Part shown: positions 29,206 through 39,781 of the stretch, one piece after another
Numbering within the stretch: the first letter of the stretch is position 1
Layout: each line of letters starts with the position of its first letter
Assembly (NCBI RefSeq): GCF_003054265.1
Contig: NZ_QBKT01000003.1
Coordinates: forward strand, 474,367-538,366
From: Kordia periserrulae
GTDB taxonomy: Bacteria; Bacteroidota; Bacteroidia; Flavobacteriales; Flavobacteriaceae
Direction of reading: 5' to 3'
DNA length: 64,000 nt
Notes under the pieces: generated by a model
The model's input: the letters and a program-made list of their open reading frames with translations, nothing else
The model's database searches: none
Told to the model about the DNA's origin: nothing
Position numbers and translations under genes: made by a program

Positions 29206-32200
29206 ATGAGTTTTATAACCAAATGGCAAACTAACACCAACAATGAGTCAATTACCATTCCTGCAACAGGAGGCGGTTATAACTATTCAGTAGATTGGGG
29301 AGATGGTTCTATAGAAACGGGTTTTACAGGGAATGCGACACATTTTTACAGTACTGCTGGAATATATACGATAACAATTACAGGAGATTTTCCTCATTTT
29401 GTTTTAGATAATGCTATTGGTCAACTCGTATCAGTAGAACAATGGGGAACTATTAAATGGAAATCTATGGCAAATTCTTTTGCCAATGGTCATTTTCAAT
29501 TAAATGCTCAAGATACACCTGACTTATCAGATGTAACAGATATGAGCTATATGTTTTATAAAGCAAGAATAGAAATATATACAAACATAGAAAACTGGGA
29601 TGTTAGCAATGTAACTAATATGCTAAGACTCTTTTTTCAAGAAGCACCATCATTAGGTTATAGAAAGGCGGATAGCGTTACTATTGTTAAGGCTACTGAT
29701 TTAAATGATCCCTACAATCCATATCTCTTTAACCAAGACATCAGTAACTGGGATGTTAGCAACGTAACCGATATGTATGAAATGTTTTATCATGCAGGTT
29801 ATTATGGGTATAATGGTTTTTCTACAGCAAATTATGATGCTCTTTTAATCGCTTGGAGTAAATTAACATTACAAAGAAATGTAGTATTAGGAGTTACAGC
29901 AAATTTCTGCTTGGGGGAAGTCGCAAGAACTAAAATAATAAATAATTTTGGTTGGACTATTACAGATGAAGGCAAAGATATAGAATGTGAAGAAGCTACA
30001 ATAAATCTATATACTAGTACCATAAAAGCGAACCCGACAAGCATTATTGCTAATGGTACCAATACCTCACTTATTACAGTGCAACTTAAAAATACTACGA
30101 ATACTAATATTACTACTGGAGGTGAAACAGTTGTAATCTCAACCAATTTGGGTACACTAACAACAACTACCGAAAATGGAGATGGTACATATACAGCTTC
30201 ACTAAGCGCTACTTCTGGAGGTGTGGCATTGGTATCTTTTACTGTCAATGGACAACAAGCCAGTACTTCTGCTAGCATAAATCTTACAGCCGTAAGTGCT
30301 GCTTGCGAGGCTCATATTGCGTTTGTAATTGACGAATCTGGTTCAATAGATCAAACAGAAGCTGCGCAAATACGATCAGGCTTACAAAATTTTATTGATA
30401 CTCAATTAAATGGACCTTTTTATATTTCACTCATAGGAATGTCTCCAAGTGATGTTAATAATAGAGAAGATCATATAAAATATCAACAAGTTACACCAAC
30501 GACTAAAGCTACTTTTGATAGTTGGATTACTGCATATAGAAATAGAGGTATTGGCGCTCAGGCAGATTATTGGGCATCAGGTTTAGAGGTCGTACAAAGT
30601 TTAGAAATAACCCCAGACATTGTAGTTATTATTACGGATGGTTTACAGGTAAATAATGTACAAATATTATTGGATAGAATACTAAATGTTAACAATCAGT
30701 CTCATATTTTCACCTATGGAATCCTATCAGGAGGTTATAGAAACAGTAATGGAGAGTATGTAAATTTACTTAAAGATTGTTTAGAGTCTTTTTTAGAAAG
30801 ACTACCAATTTTGAGCGTAAATAGTAATGATTTACTTACTACAGATTACATTGGTTATTCAGGAGAACAAAAATTTACAGATTTAGGAAATGCATTATCA
30901 GGTTTGTCACAAACATTAATTACTTCAGAGGTAGGCTGTGGTAATATAGAAATTATTGAAAATAATATCAGCGTAAATGTTTTAAATCTATATAATTTCG
31001 TAGTAAATGTTTATGTTGGTTTCATTAAGGTAAGAAATTATAAAAGTAGTACCCATACCATAATGGCAGGTACACAAATTGCTTCTATAAATGGAATTTT
31101 GTTTACAACTGCTTATCAGGTTATAGTACCTCCAAATGGGACAGAGGCTAATGTTTCTATACATATAAACGGTTTTCCTGTTAGAGAAGGTTCTTTTACG
31201 CAAGAAATAGCAATTGCAGGAATCTTAAATCCACAATCTTTTCAAGTCGCATTTAGTGTTGAGATTGAAGAAGTATTAGTAATTTCTGAAAATTATCATT
31301 TACAATCTAAAAACTTATATCTACAATCAGCTGGTTCTACAGGAAACGATGGAAGTGTAAAAGGCATTCATTTAAGATGGTTATTAAAAGGATATTTAGG
31401 AGATGCACACCTTCCTAAAGGAAATAATGCAACACAAAATCATCATTTTAACAAACCAGATGATTTTGTGCGTATATACAGGGCTCCGTATGTTCCTCAA
31501 TATCTTACGTTAAATTTTGAAAACAGTTCACCAAATATTGTAGATCACAATCGCTATCTGTGGACATATCGCATTAATGAAGTGACATTTTACACATATT
31601 TTAAAAATACAATAAAATACAATTCAGTTAAAGCGACAATAAACCCTTTGGTAAATAGCTATGGCTTTATTCAGGCTTATGGTAATGAACTCATTGAAGT
31701 TGAACATAAAACAGCACTATCTTTTGCGGTACATTTAAGAGCAAATACAGACTCAATACCAATTAAAGCAGAAACATTATCTGTGGAGCAAAACAGTTTG
31801 ACAGCTACGAAGTACGTAACTGCAAGAAAAGAATTCACAGGACAAGGGCGATTTGAAGAAGAAAATATACGAGCAGTCCGATACAAAGCAAATCATATAA
31901 CACAAATCCAATTTGAATTATATGCAGATGCATTCGCTTACAATCATGAACGAAACTATTGGAAATTAATTGGAGATTTTGCACTGACACTAAATGACAC
32001 AGAAGCTGAAAATAGACTAGAATCAGCTAATGGTTCTACTAGAATTCATGGAGTATGGCCTCGTTTTAATGATGGTGAAACTGTAAATAAAGAAAATTAC
32101 ATTGATCGCTGGAATGGACAAGAAACACAAGCATACGAAACAGATCCAGCATACCACGAATACTATGATAGGCGTTTAAAAACCATTGTAAAACGATACA

Positions 32201-35200
32201 TAGAACTTTCAGATGAAGAAATAAACAATCCAATGGCGATAGAAAGTATACCATTCAGTGCTCCACTACCAGAAGATGTAGTTTCACAAGAAGAAGATGT
32301 ACAAGATATCTCAAACTTAACTATGATTCAACTAGCGTCAATGGATTACCACGTAGCAAGAATATTAGGTCTTGGGCATATAGATAATGATATAAATACA
32401 AGCCAGATAGATAAAAAATATATCTATCTAGCAGAATATACTACAGTAGCCAATATAAAGAATGGGCAGCAAGGCGAAAATGCGGAAGAAATTCAACATC
32501 TATACCTGTCATTACCAACAGCAATGGAAAACGAGCGATTACCTATGCCTGTCGATTTATTAGAACCAATTTTTGGAACTAACAATTTAGATAATGAAAA
32601 CATAAACAAGTCCATAGATGCAGAAGGGTATTTATTAAATGGGAAACAACGCTTTATCAGTTTAGTAACTAAAGAATTGCCTGAAAATGATACTAACATA
32701 AATTTCTTTGAAAATACAGACCAGTTTAGTACTTCAGAAACTACCATTCCTGTATATGTCGGATTAGAGTATAAACTGTTTGATCCTTTAAATCCAGATG
32801 CTTCATCTTGGCGAAAGCCGGAATTATCTAACACTTCTAATTACAAGAATTTCACACTCAGTACGGATGAGACATCCATACATAATGAGACTATTCCTAT
32901 CTTAATTCCAGAGCCTAATGAAACACTATTTTTACATCGTGAACGAGAAGAAGGCTGGCATAGATACAGCTCTTATGGAATAAATTGGTTTAGTCGTTCT
33001 CAAAGGAGTACCGTTTTTTGGGATGTTGAAACTCGTTTTAAAACTAAAAATAGATTATTGCCGCCATCAAACATAAAAGCCTGTTTAATTGTAGAAGAAA
33101 GTCCGCTGATGTTTTCTTCATCCCATGAGCAAGATTTACTAAGATCCATATCAAATGATGATAAAACGTTGGTACGACTCACATTTGATCACCATATTAA
33201 TCAAGACAGAATTACATATCAGATTAATGAGGAATCAATGGGAACTTACGAAGATCCTTTAGATAAAAATGCTATTTTTAAAGATAGTAAAGAGGTTTTT
33301 GCAGATAAAATAAATATTTTCTTCAGAAATAGATCTCCTCAAACTGTAGCTGGAAAAATAAAAAGTATAGCTGCACATCCTAATAATACATTGGCGACTA
33401 TACGAACAGAAGCCTACCAATTGGCAAGTACAGGAGAAGAAATTGTGCCAAATATTCCAGTGAATCAATTATCACATTTTGTAGGGAGTGTTTTTATGTT
33501 TAACAATGTAAAATACATAATTCATGAAATAGCAGCATCAACTGTTACTGGAGAAGGGCCAATATTCACGGTTTATAAAGAATTAATTTCACAAGCAATG
33601 CTTACTGGAACAGAACCCGATCCAACAATACCTTTAGAATTACCAAAACCAAATGGTATGACCATGTTTAATACTGTTGAAAATATGCTTACAGAAAGTA
33701 ATTGGCAAATAGGAACATCAGTAGCAGTAAATAAATTAGGTTTTCAAATTGAAGTAGGGTATGATTCAGTAGATGATATCCATAGAGAAATACTGGAAGA
33801 AGAAAGTATTAGTGGTGTTCCAGAAAAAATACTAGAAAAATCTAGAGGAATATGGGAAACCGCTATCATAGAAGAAGCGCTCAGACCAAAGGAAAATATT
33901 TACCAAACGGATGATGATGGTAATGATGTTTTAGATAATGACGGTAATAAAATTATAATAGCAGAACCCACACATGTAGGAATGTATAAAATTTCATTTC
34001 CAGGATATAAGTTAAATCATCATCCGCAATTCGATTCGCATCATGTTGATTGGTATCAGGGAATTGTTAGAATACATACACAAAACAATCCAACTAAAAA
34101 ACGTAAAATTTTAGAAGTTGTAAGTATTGAAAATATAGGAAGTACCGAAGATGATTTAATAATTTATGCCATAGATCCGCAATATCCAGTAAATGTTGAG
34201 GATGTCAATCAAGTTGACGGATTTGATCCAATACTAACTGGTGAGCAAGAGGTTAACTTTTATCCTAATTATAAAATGTATTTATATTATGATGCAGCGC
34301 ATTATCTCACAGAAGATGCTATTTTACCCGATACAGGAGAAGAAATACGATATTCTATCTTAGGATTACAAACCGTAGATCCAAATCATCCTGAAGAAGC
34401 TACAAACAGTGCTGATTGGTACAAATCCAAAATAAGTCAACCAGCTTTATTCTTTGCACAAGAAGTTATAAGTCCTGAAACTCCTTTATTATCAAATGGA
34501 GAAGATTTTATTTATGCAACAAGACCCGATACTTTTGGAAAATCGACATTTTCATTAACGCCTAGTTTTAAGCATATACCACACGGATTACAATTTTACA
34601 GAAGTAATGATGATGCTATTTTAAATGCATTATATAGTCCTGCAACTGTTTTAGAGATTAAAGAAAAATTAAAAGAAGATTTTGATCCAAAATTCCACTT
34701 AGTAAAACGTTGGCAAAATTTAGTAGGATTTAATTTTGAATATGAAGAAACATATCAAACAGATAACACATTCTTTTTATATCCTGAGGACGAAACAGGA
34801 TATCGTTTTCCAAATCCAGATAAATATCAACTATATAAATCTATAAATGATATTCTTGAATATAGAAATCATAATTATGAAGGTGTTAACCAACCGCTAC
34901 TTAATTTAGGAAATCCAAATGATGATAATGATAATGGAATAATAGGTACATTAAGCTTGACGGAGATTGTGATCCCAGCGTTACCCTCTGAAGGAATAGA
35001 TGAACCTGTTAGCTTCAAAGAATATATAAAATCAGTACTATTTAATGTCTTCACGCCACTTACTGAAATTCCTTTAATGTATCAATACATAAAGCCATCA
35101 AGTTATACGCCCATAGCTAAAAAGCAAGTAATTCGTGATGATAATGGTGATTTGTTGTCACCATCAGACCCTAAATTTGACATGGCTCCAATGGCAAAAA

Positions 35201-36207
35201 TAATGTCAGCACAATTTATTAGTGAAATCGAAGAAGCCAAAACGCGTATTCTATTTACAGATTTTAACTTAGACGGCACCTCAAATAATCTTTATTTCTA
35301 TGCAATACGAGAAATAGGAAATACAATGCAATTAGGGGAATATAGCCCTGTATTAGGTCCTGTAAAATTGGTAAATACAAAACCACCACAAAATCCAGAT
35401 ATAAAAAGAGTAATGCCTATTCTAGAAAATAATAATTTAAACATAGAACCTGGTATTTCGATTGAAATTAATGCCTATCCTAAAATTCAAAACATAAAAC
35501 AAGTTAAGCTATACAGAACTCTGAATCCTAAGAAGGCACTATCGGTTAGAACTATGGAATTAGTAAAAACGATAGATTTAGAAGCTGATGAGCAACTTTT
35601 GAATAATATATGGAAGTTAAAAGATGAATTTACGGATTTAACTTATGTACCATACGGAGATCCATTATATTACAGAGTAACAGCTTTGAGAAAAATTCAA
35701 TATGTGGATGGAAGTAATATTGTAAAAGATAATCATCCTCAAGTTACCGAATATGTCCCTTCAGAACCCTCAAAACTATTAATAAGTAGTATTGTAGAAA
35801 ATGCGAATCCAGATGCTCCAAGTTTAGAATATAACTTTGATACCGATTCAGATGATAATTCTTTACTGCATAACATAATTCTGAAGTGGGATAAAAAAGT
35901 ACACAATGGTAAATACTATTTGTATAAAATGAATTCTCAAGGAAATTGGTTCAGAATACACGTGCTTATTTCTAATGCAGATTCTATACAATTACTCTTA
36001 ACAGATACTTCTTTACAAAGTGGAACGCTATCTACTAAAAATGCAGAAGGAGACTCAAAATACCATCATTTTAAAGTAATGTCTGAAAACTCAGCAGGAA
36101 TGATGAGTACAGAAGAAAAAATATTGACAATTCCTAGAACAGATACCGTTGCTCAAAACGAGGGTATTGGGGATATGATTATTGAAAGTACAAATATTAT
36201 TAGATAA
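29206..36207 (+). CDS. 2334-residue giant protein: PKD-like, BspA repeats, Big-type Ig, vWA
   Basis: I start at ATG 29206 (MSFITKWQTN), preceded by AAAAAAAGG 7 bases after the upstream stop; the longer frame from 29146 would overlap the previous gene. In order I see a PKD-like domain (residues 5-70, VDWGDGS), BspA/DUF285 repeats (about 105-200, NWDVSNVTNM and NWDVSNVTDM), a Big_1-like Ig domain (about 265-365) and a von Willebrand A domain with an intact MIDAS start DESGS (Asp376, Ser378, Ser380) and TDG near Asp478. About 1700 further residues are mostly beta-rich and unrecognised, with fibronectin-like pieces towards the end. There is no signal peptide. The architecture points to a long adhesive or fibre-like protein. 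Size and domains are seen; the role is inferred. Confidence 0.75.
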   Translation: MSFITKWQTNTNNESITIPATGGGYNYSVDWGDGSIETGFTGNATHFYSTAGIYTITITGDFPHFVLDNAIGQLVSVEQWGTIKWKSMANSFANGHFQLNAQDTPDLSDVTDMSYMFYKARIEIYTNIENWDVSNVTNMLRLFFQEAPSLGYRKADSVTIVKATDLNDPYNPYLFNQDISNWDVSNVTDMYEMFYHAGYYGYNGFSTANYDALLIAWSKLTLQRNVVLGVTANFCLGEVARTKIINNFGWTITDEGKDIECEEATINLYTSTIKANPTSIIANGTNTSLITVQLKNTTNTNITTGGETVVISTNLGTLTTTTENGDGTYTASLSATSGGVALVSFTVNGQQASTSASINLTAVSAACEAHIAFVIDESGSIDQTEAAQIRSGLQNFIDTQLNGPFYISLIGMSPSDVNNREDHIKYQQVTPTTKATFDSWITAYRNRGIGAQADYWASGLEVVQSLEITPDIVVIITDGLQVNNVQILLDRILNVNNQSHIFTYGILSGGYRNSNGEYVNLLKDCLESFLERLPILSVNSNDLLTTDYIGYSGEQKFTDLGNALSGLSQTLITSEVGCGNIEIIENNISVNVLNLYNFVVNVYVGFIKVRNYKSSTHTIMAGTQIASINGILFTTAYQVIVPPNGTEANVSIHINGFPVREGSFTQEIAIAGILNPQSFQVAFSVEIEEVLVISENYHLQSKNLYLQSAGSTGNDGSVKGIHLRWLLKGYLGDAHLPKGNNATQNHHFNKPDDFVRIYRAPYVPQYLTLNFENSSPNIVDHNRYLWTYRINEVTFYTYFKNTIKYNSVKATINPLVNSYGFIQAYGNELIEVEHKTALSFAVHLRANTDSIPIKAETLSVEQNSLTATKYVTARKEFTGQGRFEEENIRAVRYKANHITQIQFELYADAFAYNHERNYWKLIGDFALTLNDTEAENRLESANGSTRIHGVWPRFNDGETVNKENYIDRWNGQETQAYETDPAYHEYYDRRLKTIVKRYIELSDEEINNPMAIESIPFSAPLPEDVVSQEEDVQDISNLTMIQLASMDYHVARILGLGHIDNDINTSQIDKKYIYLAEYTTVANIKNGQQGENAEEIQHLYLSLPTAMENERLPMPVDLLEPIFGTNNLDNENINKSIDAEGYLLNGKQRFISLVTKELPENDTNINFFENTDQFSTSETTIPVYVGLEYKLFDPLNPDASSWRKPELSNTSNYKNFTLSTDETSIHNETIPILIPEPNETLFLHREREEGWHRYSSYGINWFSRSQRSTVFWDVETRFKTKNRLLPPSNIKACLIVEESPLMFSSSHEQDLLRSISNDDKTLVRLTFDHHINQDRITYQINEESMGTYEDPLDKNAIFKDSKEVFADKINIFFRNRSPQTVAGKIKSIAAHPNNTLATIRTEAYQLASTGEEIVPNIPVNQLSHFVGSVFMFNNVKYIIHEIAASTVTGEGPIFTVYKELISQAMLTGTEPDPTIPLELPKPNGMTMFNTVENMLTESNWQIGTSVAVNKLGFQIEVGYDSVDDIHREILEEESISGVPEKILEKSRGIWETAIIEEALRPKENIYQTDDDGNDVLDNDGNKIIIAEPTHVGMYKISFPGYKLNHHPQFDSHHVDWYQGIVRIHTQNNPTKKRKILEVVSIENIGSTEDDLIIYAIDPQYPVNVEDVNQVDGFDPILTGEQEVNFYPNYKMYLYYDAAHYLTEDAILPDTGEEIRYSILGLQTVDPNHPEEATNSADWYKSKISQPALFFAQEVISPETPLLSNGEDFIYATRPDTFGKSTFSLTPSFKHIPHGLQFYRSNDDAILNALYSPATVLEIKEKLKEDFDPKFHLVKRWQNLVGFNFEYEETYQTDNTFFLYPEDETGYRFPNPDKYQLYKSINDILEYRNHNYEGVNQPLLNLGNPNDDNDNGIIGTLSLTEIVIPALPSEGIDEPVSFKEYIKSVLFNVFTPLTEIPLMYQYIKPSSYTPIAKKQVIRDDNGDLLSPSDPKFDMAPMAKIMSAQFISEIEEAKTRILFTDFNLDGTSNNLYFYAIREIGNTMQLGEYSPVLGPVKLVNTKPPQNPDIKRVMPILENNNLNIEPGISIEINAYPKIQNIKQVKLYRTLNPKKALSVRTMELVKTIDLEADEQLLNNIWKLKDEFTDLTYVPYGDPLYYRVTALRKIQYVDGSNIVKDNHPQVTEYVPSEPSKLLISSIVENANPDAPSLEYNFDTDSDDNSLLHNIILKWDKKVHNGKYYLYKMNSQGNWFRIHVLISNADSIQLLLTDTSLQSGTLSTKNAEGDSKYHHFKVMSENSAGMMSTEEKILTIPRTDTVAQNEGIGDMIIESTNIIR

Positions 36208-36224
36208 AATTAAAAAAATAAATT

Positions 36225-36905
36225 ATGGCAACGCAAAGCAAAGAAACACTAAAAACATATTTTGAAACAGGCGACAAACCAACACAACAACAGTTTGAAG
36301 ATTTAATAGATAGTTTGAATACTCCTTTTATTGGAGAAATAAAAACGGTTAGTTTTCCTTCTGTTCCTAATGGTTGGGCAAAATGCGATGGACAATTACT
36401 TAATATTTCAGAACATACTACCTTATTTAATTTAATTGGAACTATTTATGGAGGTGATGGAACGACTACATTTGCGCTGCCTAACTTACAAGGAAAAACC
36501 ATGATTCATAATGATTCTAGTTATTCACTTGGACAAGCAGGAGGAAAAAAAGAAAATACGCTTACAGAAAATCAATTACCAGCTCATACTCATGATATTG
36601 GAAATTTAGAGATAACACACAATTTAACAGGTACCGTATTAGCAAATGAAGAAGACGGAGAATCTAATGATCCGCAATTACAAAATTTTAGTATTGCTAC
36701 TGGTGGTAGTTCAGATCCCATGCTCTATAATTCTATGACAAACGATAAGACTATGGCTGCTAATAATGTACTTGTCAATGGAACAATTTCATTTTCTGGC
36801 ACTATTACAAATACAGGAAATGCAGTACCTGTAAACAATATGTCACCATATCTTGTGGTAAATACAATTATAGCTTTGGAAGGGAGAAACCCGCTAACAA
36901 ACTAA
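36225..36905 (+). CDS. Phage tail-collar domain protein
   Basis: The 226-aa product begins with TYFETGDKPTQQQFEDLIDS, an N-terminal module common in tail-fibre-like proteins of Bacteroidota. Residues about 36-95 match the phage Tail Collar domain (GEIKTVSFPSVPNGWAKCDG, then LIGTIYGGDGTTTFALPNLQG). The C-terminal part (QLPAHTHDIGN, SPYLVVNTIIAL) is the usual ending of these fibre-tip proteins, including the microcystin-dependent-protein group. It starts 17 bases after the giant vWA gene and is the last gene of the series. It is the clearest link between this island and phage-tail or contractile-injection-type machinery. No other tail structural gene is in the window. Confidence 0.85.
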   Translation: MATQSKETLKTYFETGDKPTQQQFEDLIDSLNTPFIGEIKTVSFPSVPNGWAKCDGQLLNISEHTTLFNLIGTIYGGDGTTTFALPNLQGKTMIHNDSSYSLGQAGGKKENTLTENQLPAHTHDIGNLEITHNLTGTVLANEEDGESNDPQLQNFSIATGGSSDPMLYNSMTNDKTMAANNVLVNGTISFSGTITNTGNAVPVNNMSPYLVVNTIIALEGRNPLTN

Positions 36906-36925
36906 AAATAAAATAAAACATATTT

Positions 36926-37424
36926 TTTTGGATTCACATTTTCCTTTGATAAAAGTGATTGAAAAGTTAAAATCTTTTGAATTAGATACTTATTTTGAAC
37001 ATTCAGAAAATAGTTAATCTCTAGTAAATACAAAGAATTAGTTAGTTTCCAATTTCAGGTGATAGTCCTTGGTCAAATTTTGTTGAAAAGGTTAAAAACA
37101 ATTCAGAAAAGATTTTTTACCATTCTATGGAAGCCAATTTACATAAAGAATTATTACTAAAAGATAATGAATGGCTTGAAAATCATGAAGAATTTTTATC
37201 TGGTGAAGAAAAAGAATTAATAAGGCATCTAAATTCAATGGCAGAAATTGATTTTTCATCTGGCGTAGTTGATATGAATGATTATCCTAAAAAAAAGTGT
37301 AAGTAGAGAAAAAAGACTCAACTATATTTTCGATGAAATTGAAAAATTGATAGACGAAGAAAAAACACAATTTCAAAAATTAAAAGATCAAATTTTCAAC
37401 AAGTTGAATGAAGATGAAACTTAA
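36926..37424 (+). pseudogene. Decayed gene remnant, two stops and two frameshifts
   Basis: Conceptual joining of frames gives a plausible charged helical protein: LIKVIEKLKSFELDTYFEH, in-frame stops near 37015 and 37038, then FPISGDSPWSNFVEKV from 37046 in another frame, LKDNEWLENHEEFLSGEE, and a second frame change at the A run near 37290 leading to LNYIFDEIEKLIDEE and a stop at 37422. Short intact pieces (59 codons from 37127, 48 codons from 37278) overlap. I do not recognise the family. The quality of the three joined frames suggests a real gene that has decayed after the island genes. Confidence 0.45.
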
Positions 37425-37486
37425 TTTACACAGTTTAAGTTATAGCCTACTAATTGCTAAACGATAAGTTCGATTTTTCCACTAAT

Positions 37487-37720
37487 CGCTAAGTGATGAG
37501 TAAATTTTCAAAAACATATTACAAACTCACCACTAAGCGGGAAGCTGTTTTTTCATACATTTTTTTACTCACCGCTATGTGATGAGTAAATTTTTCAAGA
37601 ACATATTACAGACTTACTGCTAAGTGGAAAGTTGTTTTTTCATCGATTTTTTTGCTCACCGCTAATGATGAGCAATTTTTCAAGAACATATTACAAACTA
37701 ATCGCTAAGCCTTAAGATTA
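37487..37720. repeat. Three tandem copies of an 86-87 bp palindrome-bearing repeat
   Basis: Units begin at CGCTAAGTGATGAG (37487), CGCTATGTGATGAG (37573) and CGCTAATGATGAG (37660); the last is partial. At the unit junctions TTTACTCA...TGAGTAAA and TTGCTCA...TGAGCAA flank about 10 bases, so both arms of the palindrome have changed together. Each unit shares CAAGAACATATTACA and TTGTTTTTTCAT-like stretches. Confidence 0.8.
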
Positions 37721-37724
37721 GATA

Positions 37725-38389
37725 ATGATTAATTTTTTTGTTTCAAATAACTGATGCGTCGCAATATCAAAATTCAAAGGAAATTAGTAGATCGTTTCTA
37801 GGTATTTCATTTGTCATTTTTTAGATGTAACGAACAAGTGGTTTAATCTTTCATTGTCTATGTAATCCAAAGACTTGAATAAGGTCTAATTTCATGAACT
37901 AATTTGTATTTACATATAAAAGACTTCTTCAAGAGTATCACTCGACGTAATCATGGAAAAATCGAAACTGAAAATTTTAAAAAAATCTAAACAAAAAAAT
38001 AAGTGAAAGTAGTTAATTAATTAAATATAAGCGTTTTAATGAATATTTATATGTAAAAGTTCAAATCGTAAAATACGTGTTAAATAAATTTTTTTTCATG
38101 AATATTTTGATAAAATTACTATAATTAGACCTCTTTAAATAAAGGAAAAATCTTTCATTATCAATATTCTTACAATTTCTTCTTACTTTTTGTGTGTATG
38201 GCACAAAATTTAACAAATGATTTTTCAAAATTAATGCAAATCTTTACTCCCGTGATGCTTTAGAGAGTATCAGCAAGAAGTGATTAGCATGGTAATTACA
38301 CATTTGAAAAGATAATATGTGAATTACTTCCTATTCCCAAAAAGAATTTAATAACGCAATTAAAATTAAAAAAAGAAGGAGGAGATTGA
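37725..38389. other. Non-coding AT-rich stretch before the recombinase
   Basis: I see no gene here. The stretch ends in AAGGAGGAG at 38376-38384, a strong Shine-Dalgarno-like site six bases before the recombinase start, unusual in this phylum. Confidence 0.5.
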
Positions 38390-39746
38390 ATGGCAAAACG
38401 AAAGCACATGCCTAATAACAAACACAAAGGACTCTTTATTTACTGTCATGTCTGTAAAAAACATTTCTCATGGACTAGAAAAACAGTCTTGAAAAATACC
38501 AAAAAAGTAAAAGAAGAACCTACTTGTGGAGAATCAGGGAAAAATTATTCTACCTGTAAATATTTTGAAAAGCATCGGTACAAATCACGCTTACACGTTC
38601 CAGGAAGCGAAGGACGCAAAGCAAGTAAAACACATGATGCTACCAATTATGCAGATGCTGTAATTGAGGCAATTGACTTTGAAAAAGAATTCAAAGCTGA
38701 ATTACAAGGTTGGGGACAACCTATTGAAATCAGGAATCGACAATATCTATTTGATGTACAATTACAGTATATTGACTTTTTAGATAATATAGATGTTCCC
38801 GAACATCAAAAAAACACGCTGTCCAATCAGCGTAAAAATGAAATTATAAATTGTTTAAGGAAATTTAATGAATCACTCACAAAGCACCACATCAATAAAA
38901 AGCTATTGCTAATCAATCGTATTAGCGATATGCACGTTGGTTTATTCCATGATTACTTATTAGTGGATAAGAATTACAAAGGAAACACCTACAACGGTAA
39001 AATGAGCGTTTTAAAGACGTTTGTAAGCTGGGCAATTGATCGGTATAACATAAACATGAAAAACCCTTTTGAAAAGGTTAGAAAGATTCCTGTCATGGTC
39101 AAACGTGATACAATCACAAAAGAAGAATTTAAAAACCTATTAAAAATCATAAAACCCGAAAATGGAATAGAAATTCAAAGAAAATACAAACGAAACAGAT
39201 ACAAGCTGTATTTAAAAGATGCTTTAGAACTAGCATTACATACAGGCGGAAGACGTGAAGAAGTAGTAGGACTCAAATGGAATATGATTCGCGAAAAGGA
39301 TGGCGAACCAGTCTACATAGAAGTTCCTAATTTAAAAGTAAAAAGTAAAAAGGAAAAAAGGAACTCGTTTTGATGTTGATGTTCCACCGAAGATTATTCC
39401 CGTAACGAAAAGTCTAAAAAGTATCCTATATCGCTTAGGATATGATATGAACAAAGGAAAGGATAGATATCTATTAAATCCAGATAAAAGAACAGTTTCG
39501 TCTACGAAATCAATGAATGAAGCAATATCATTAGGCTTTTCACATTTTTACAATCAGCTTAATACGGGACGAGAATTGAAGTTTAAATGTTTAAGAAAAA
39601 CATACTTGACCTATCTGTCATCCACTTTGAAAGGAGATGCAAAACGTCTATCTTCGCACGCAACAGATACAGTACTGAAAAAGCACTATATTGATGAGCG
39701 AATCGTAGACAAAGCGATCAAAGAATTAGATATATTTGAAGATTAA
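38390..39746 (+). pseudogene. Tyrosine recombinase (integrase), frameshifted
   Basis: The first frame (38390-39373, 327 aa) has an N-terminal Cys-x2-Cys (Cys19, Cys22) plus Cys46 and Cys56 that could form a zinc ribbon, a SAM-like core-binding domain (about residues 130-225) and the first catalytic motif TGGRREE with Arg288. At the A-rich run near 39350 the frame shifts. The other frame continues from 39363 (TRFDVDVPPK) to 39746 and carries KCLRKTYLTYLS and the SHATDTVLKKHYID box with the nucleophilic Tyr. Together all domains of an active-type recombinase are present, but not in one frame. One extra A in AGGAAAAAAGG would explain it. Possible explanations are real decay, a sequencing error, or programmed slippage. 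Confidence 0.85.
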
Positions 39747-39759
39747 AAAAATAGTAAAA

Positions 39760-39781
39760 CGGTACTCTTTGGCGGTACTCT
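39760..39781 (+). repeat. Putative right attachment-site repeat of the island
   Basis: CGGTACTCT occurs at 39760 and 39773, 13 bases apart, exactly as at 13871 and 13884. The pair lies 13 bases after the recombinase stop codon, the usual place for an att site. Confidence 0.55.
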
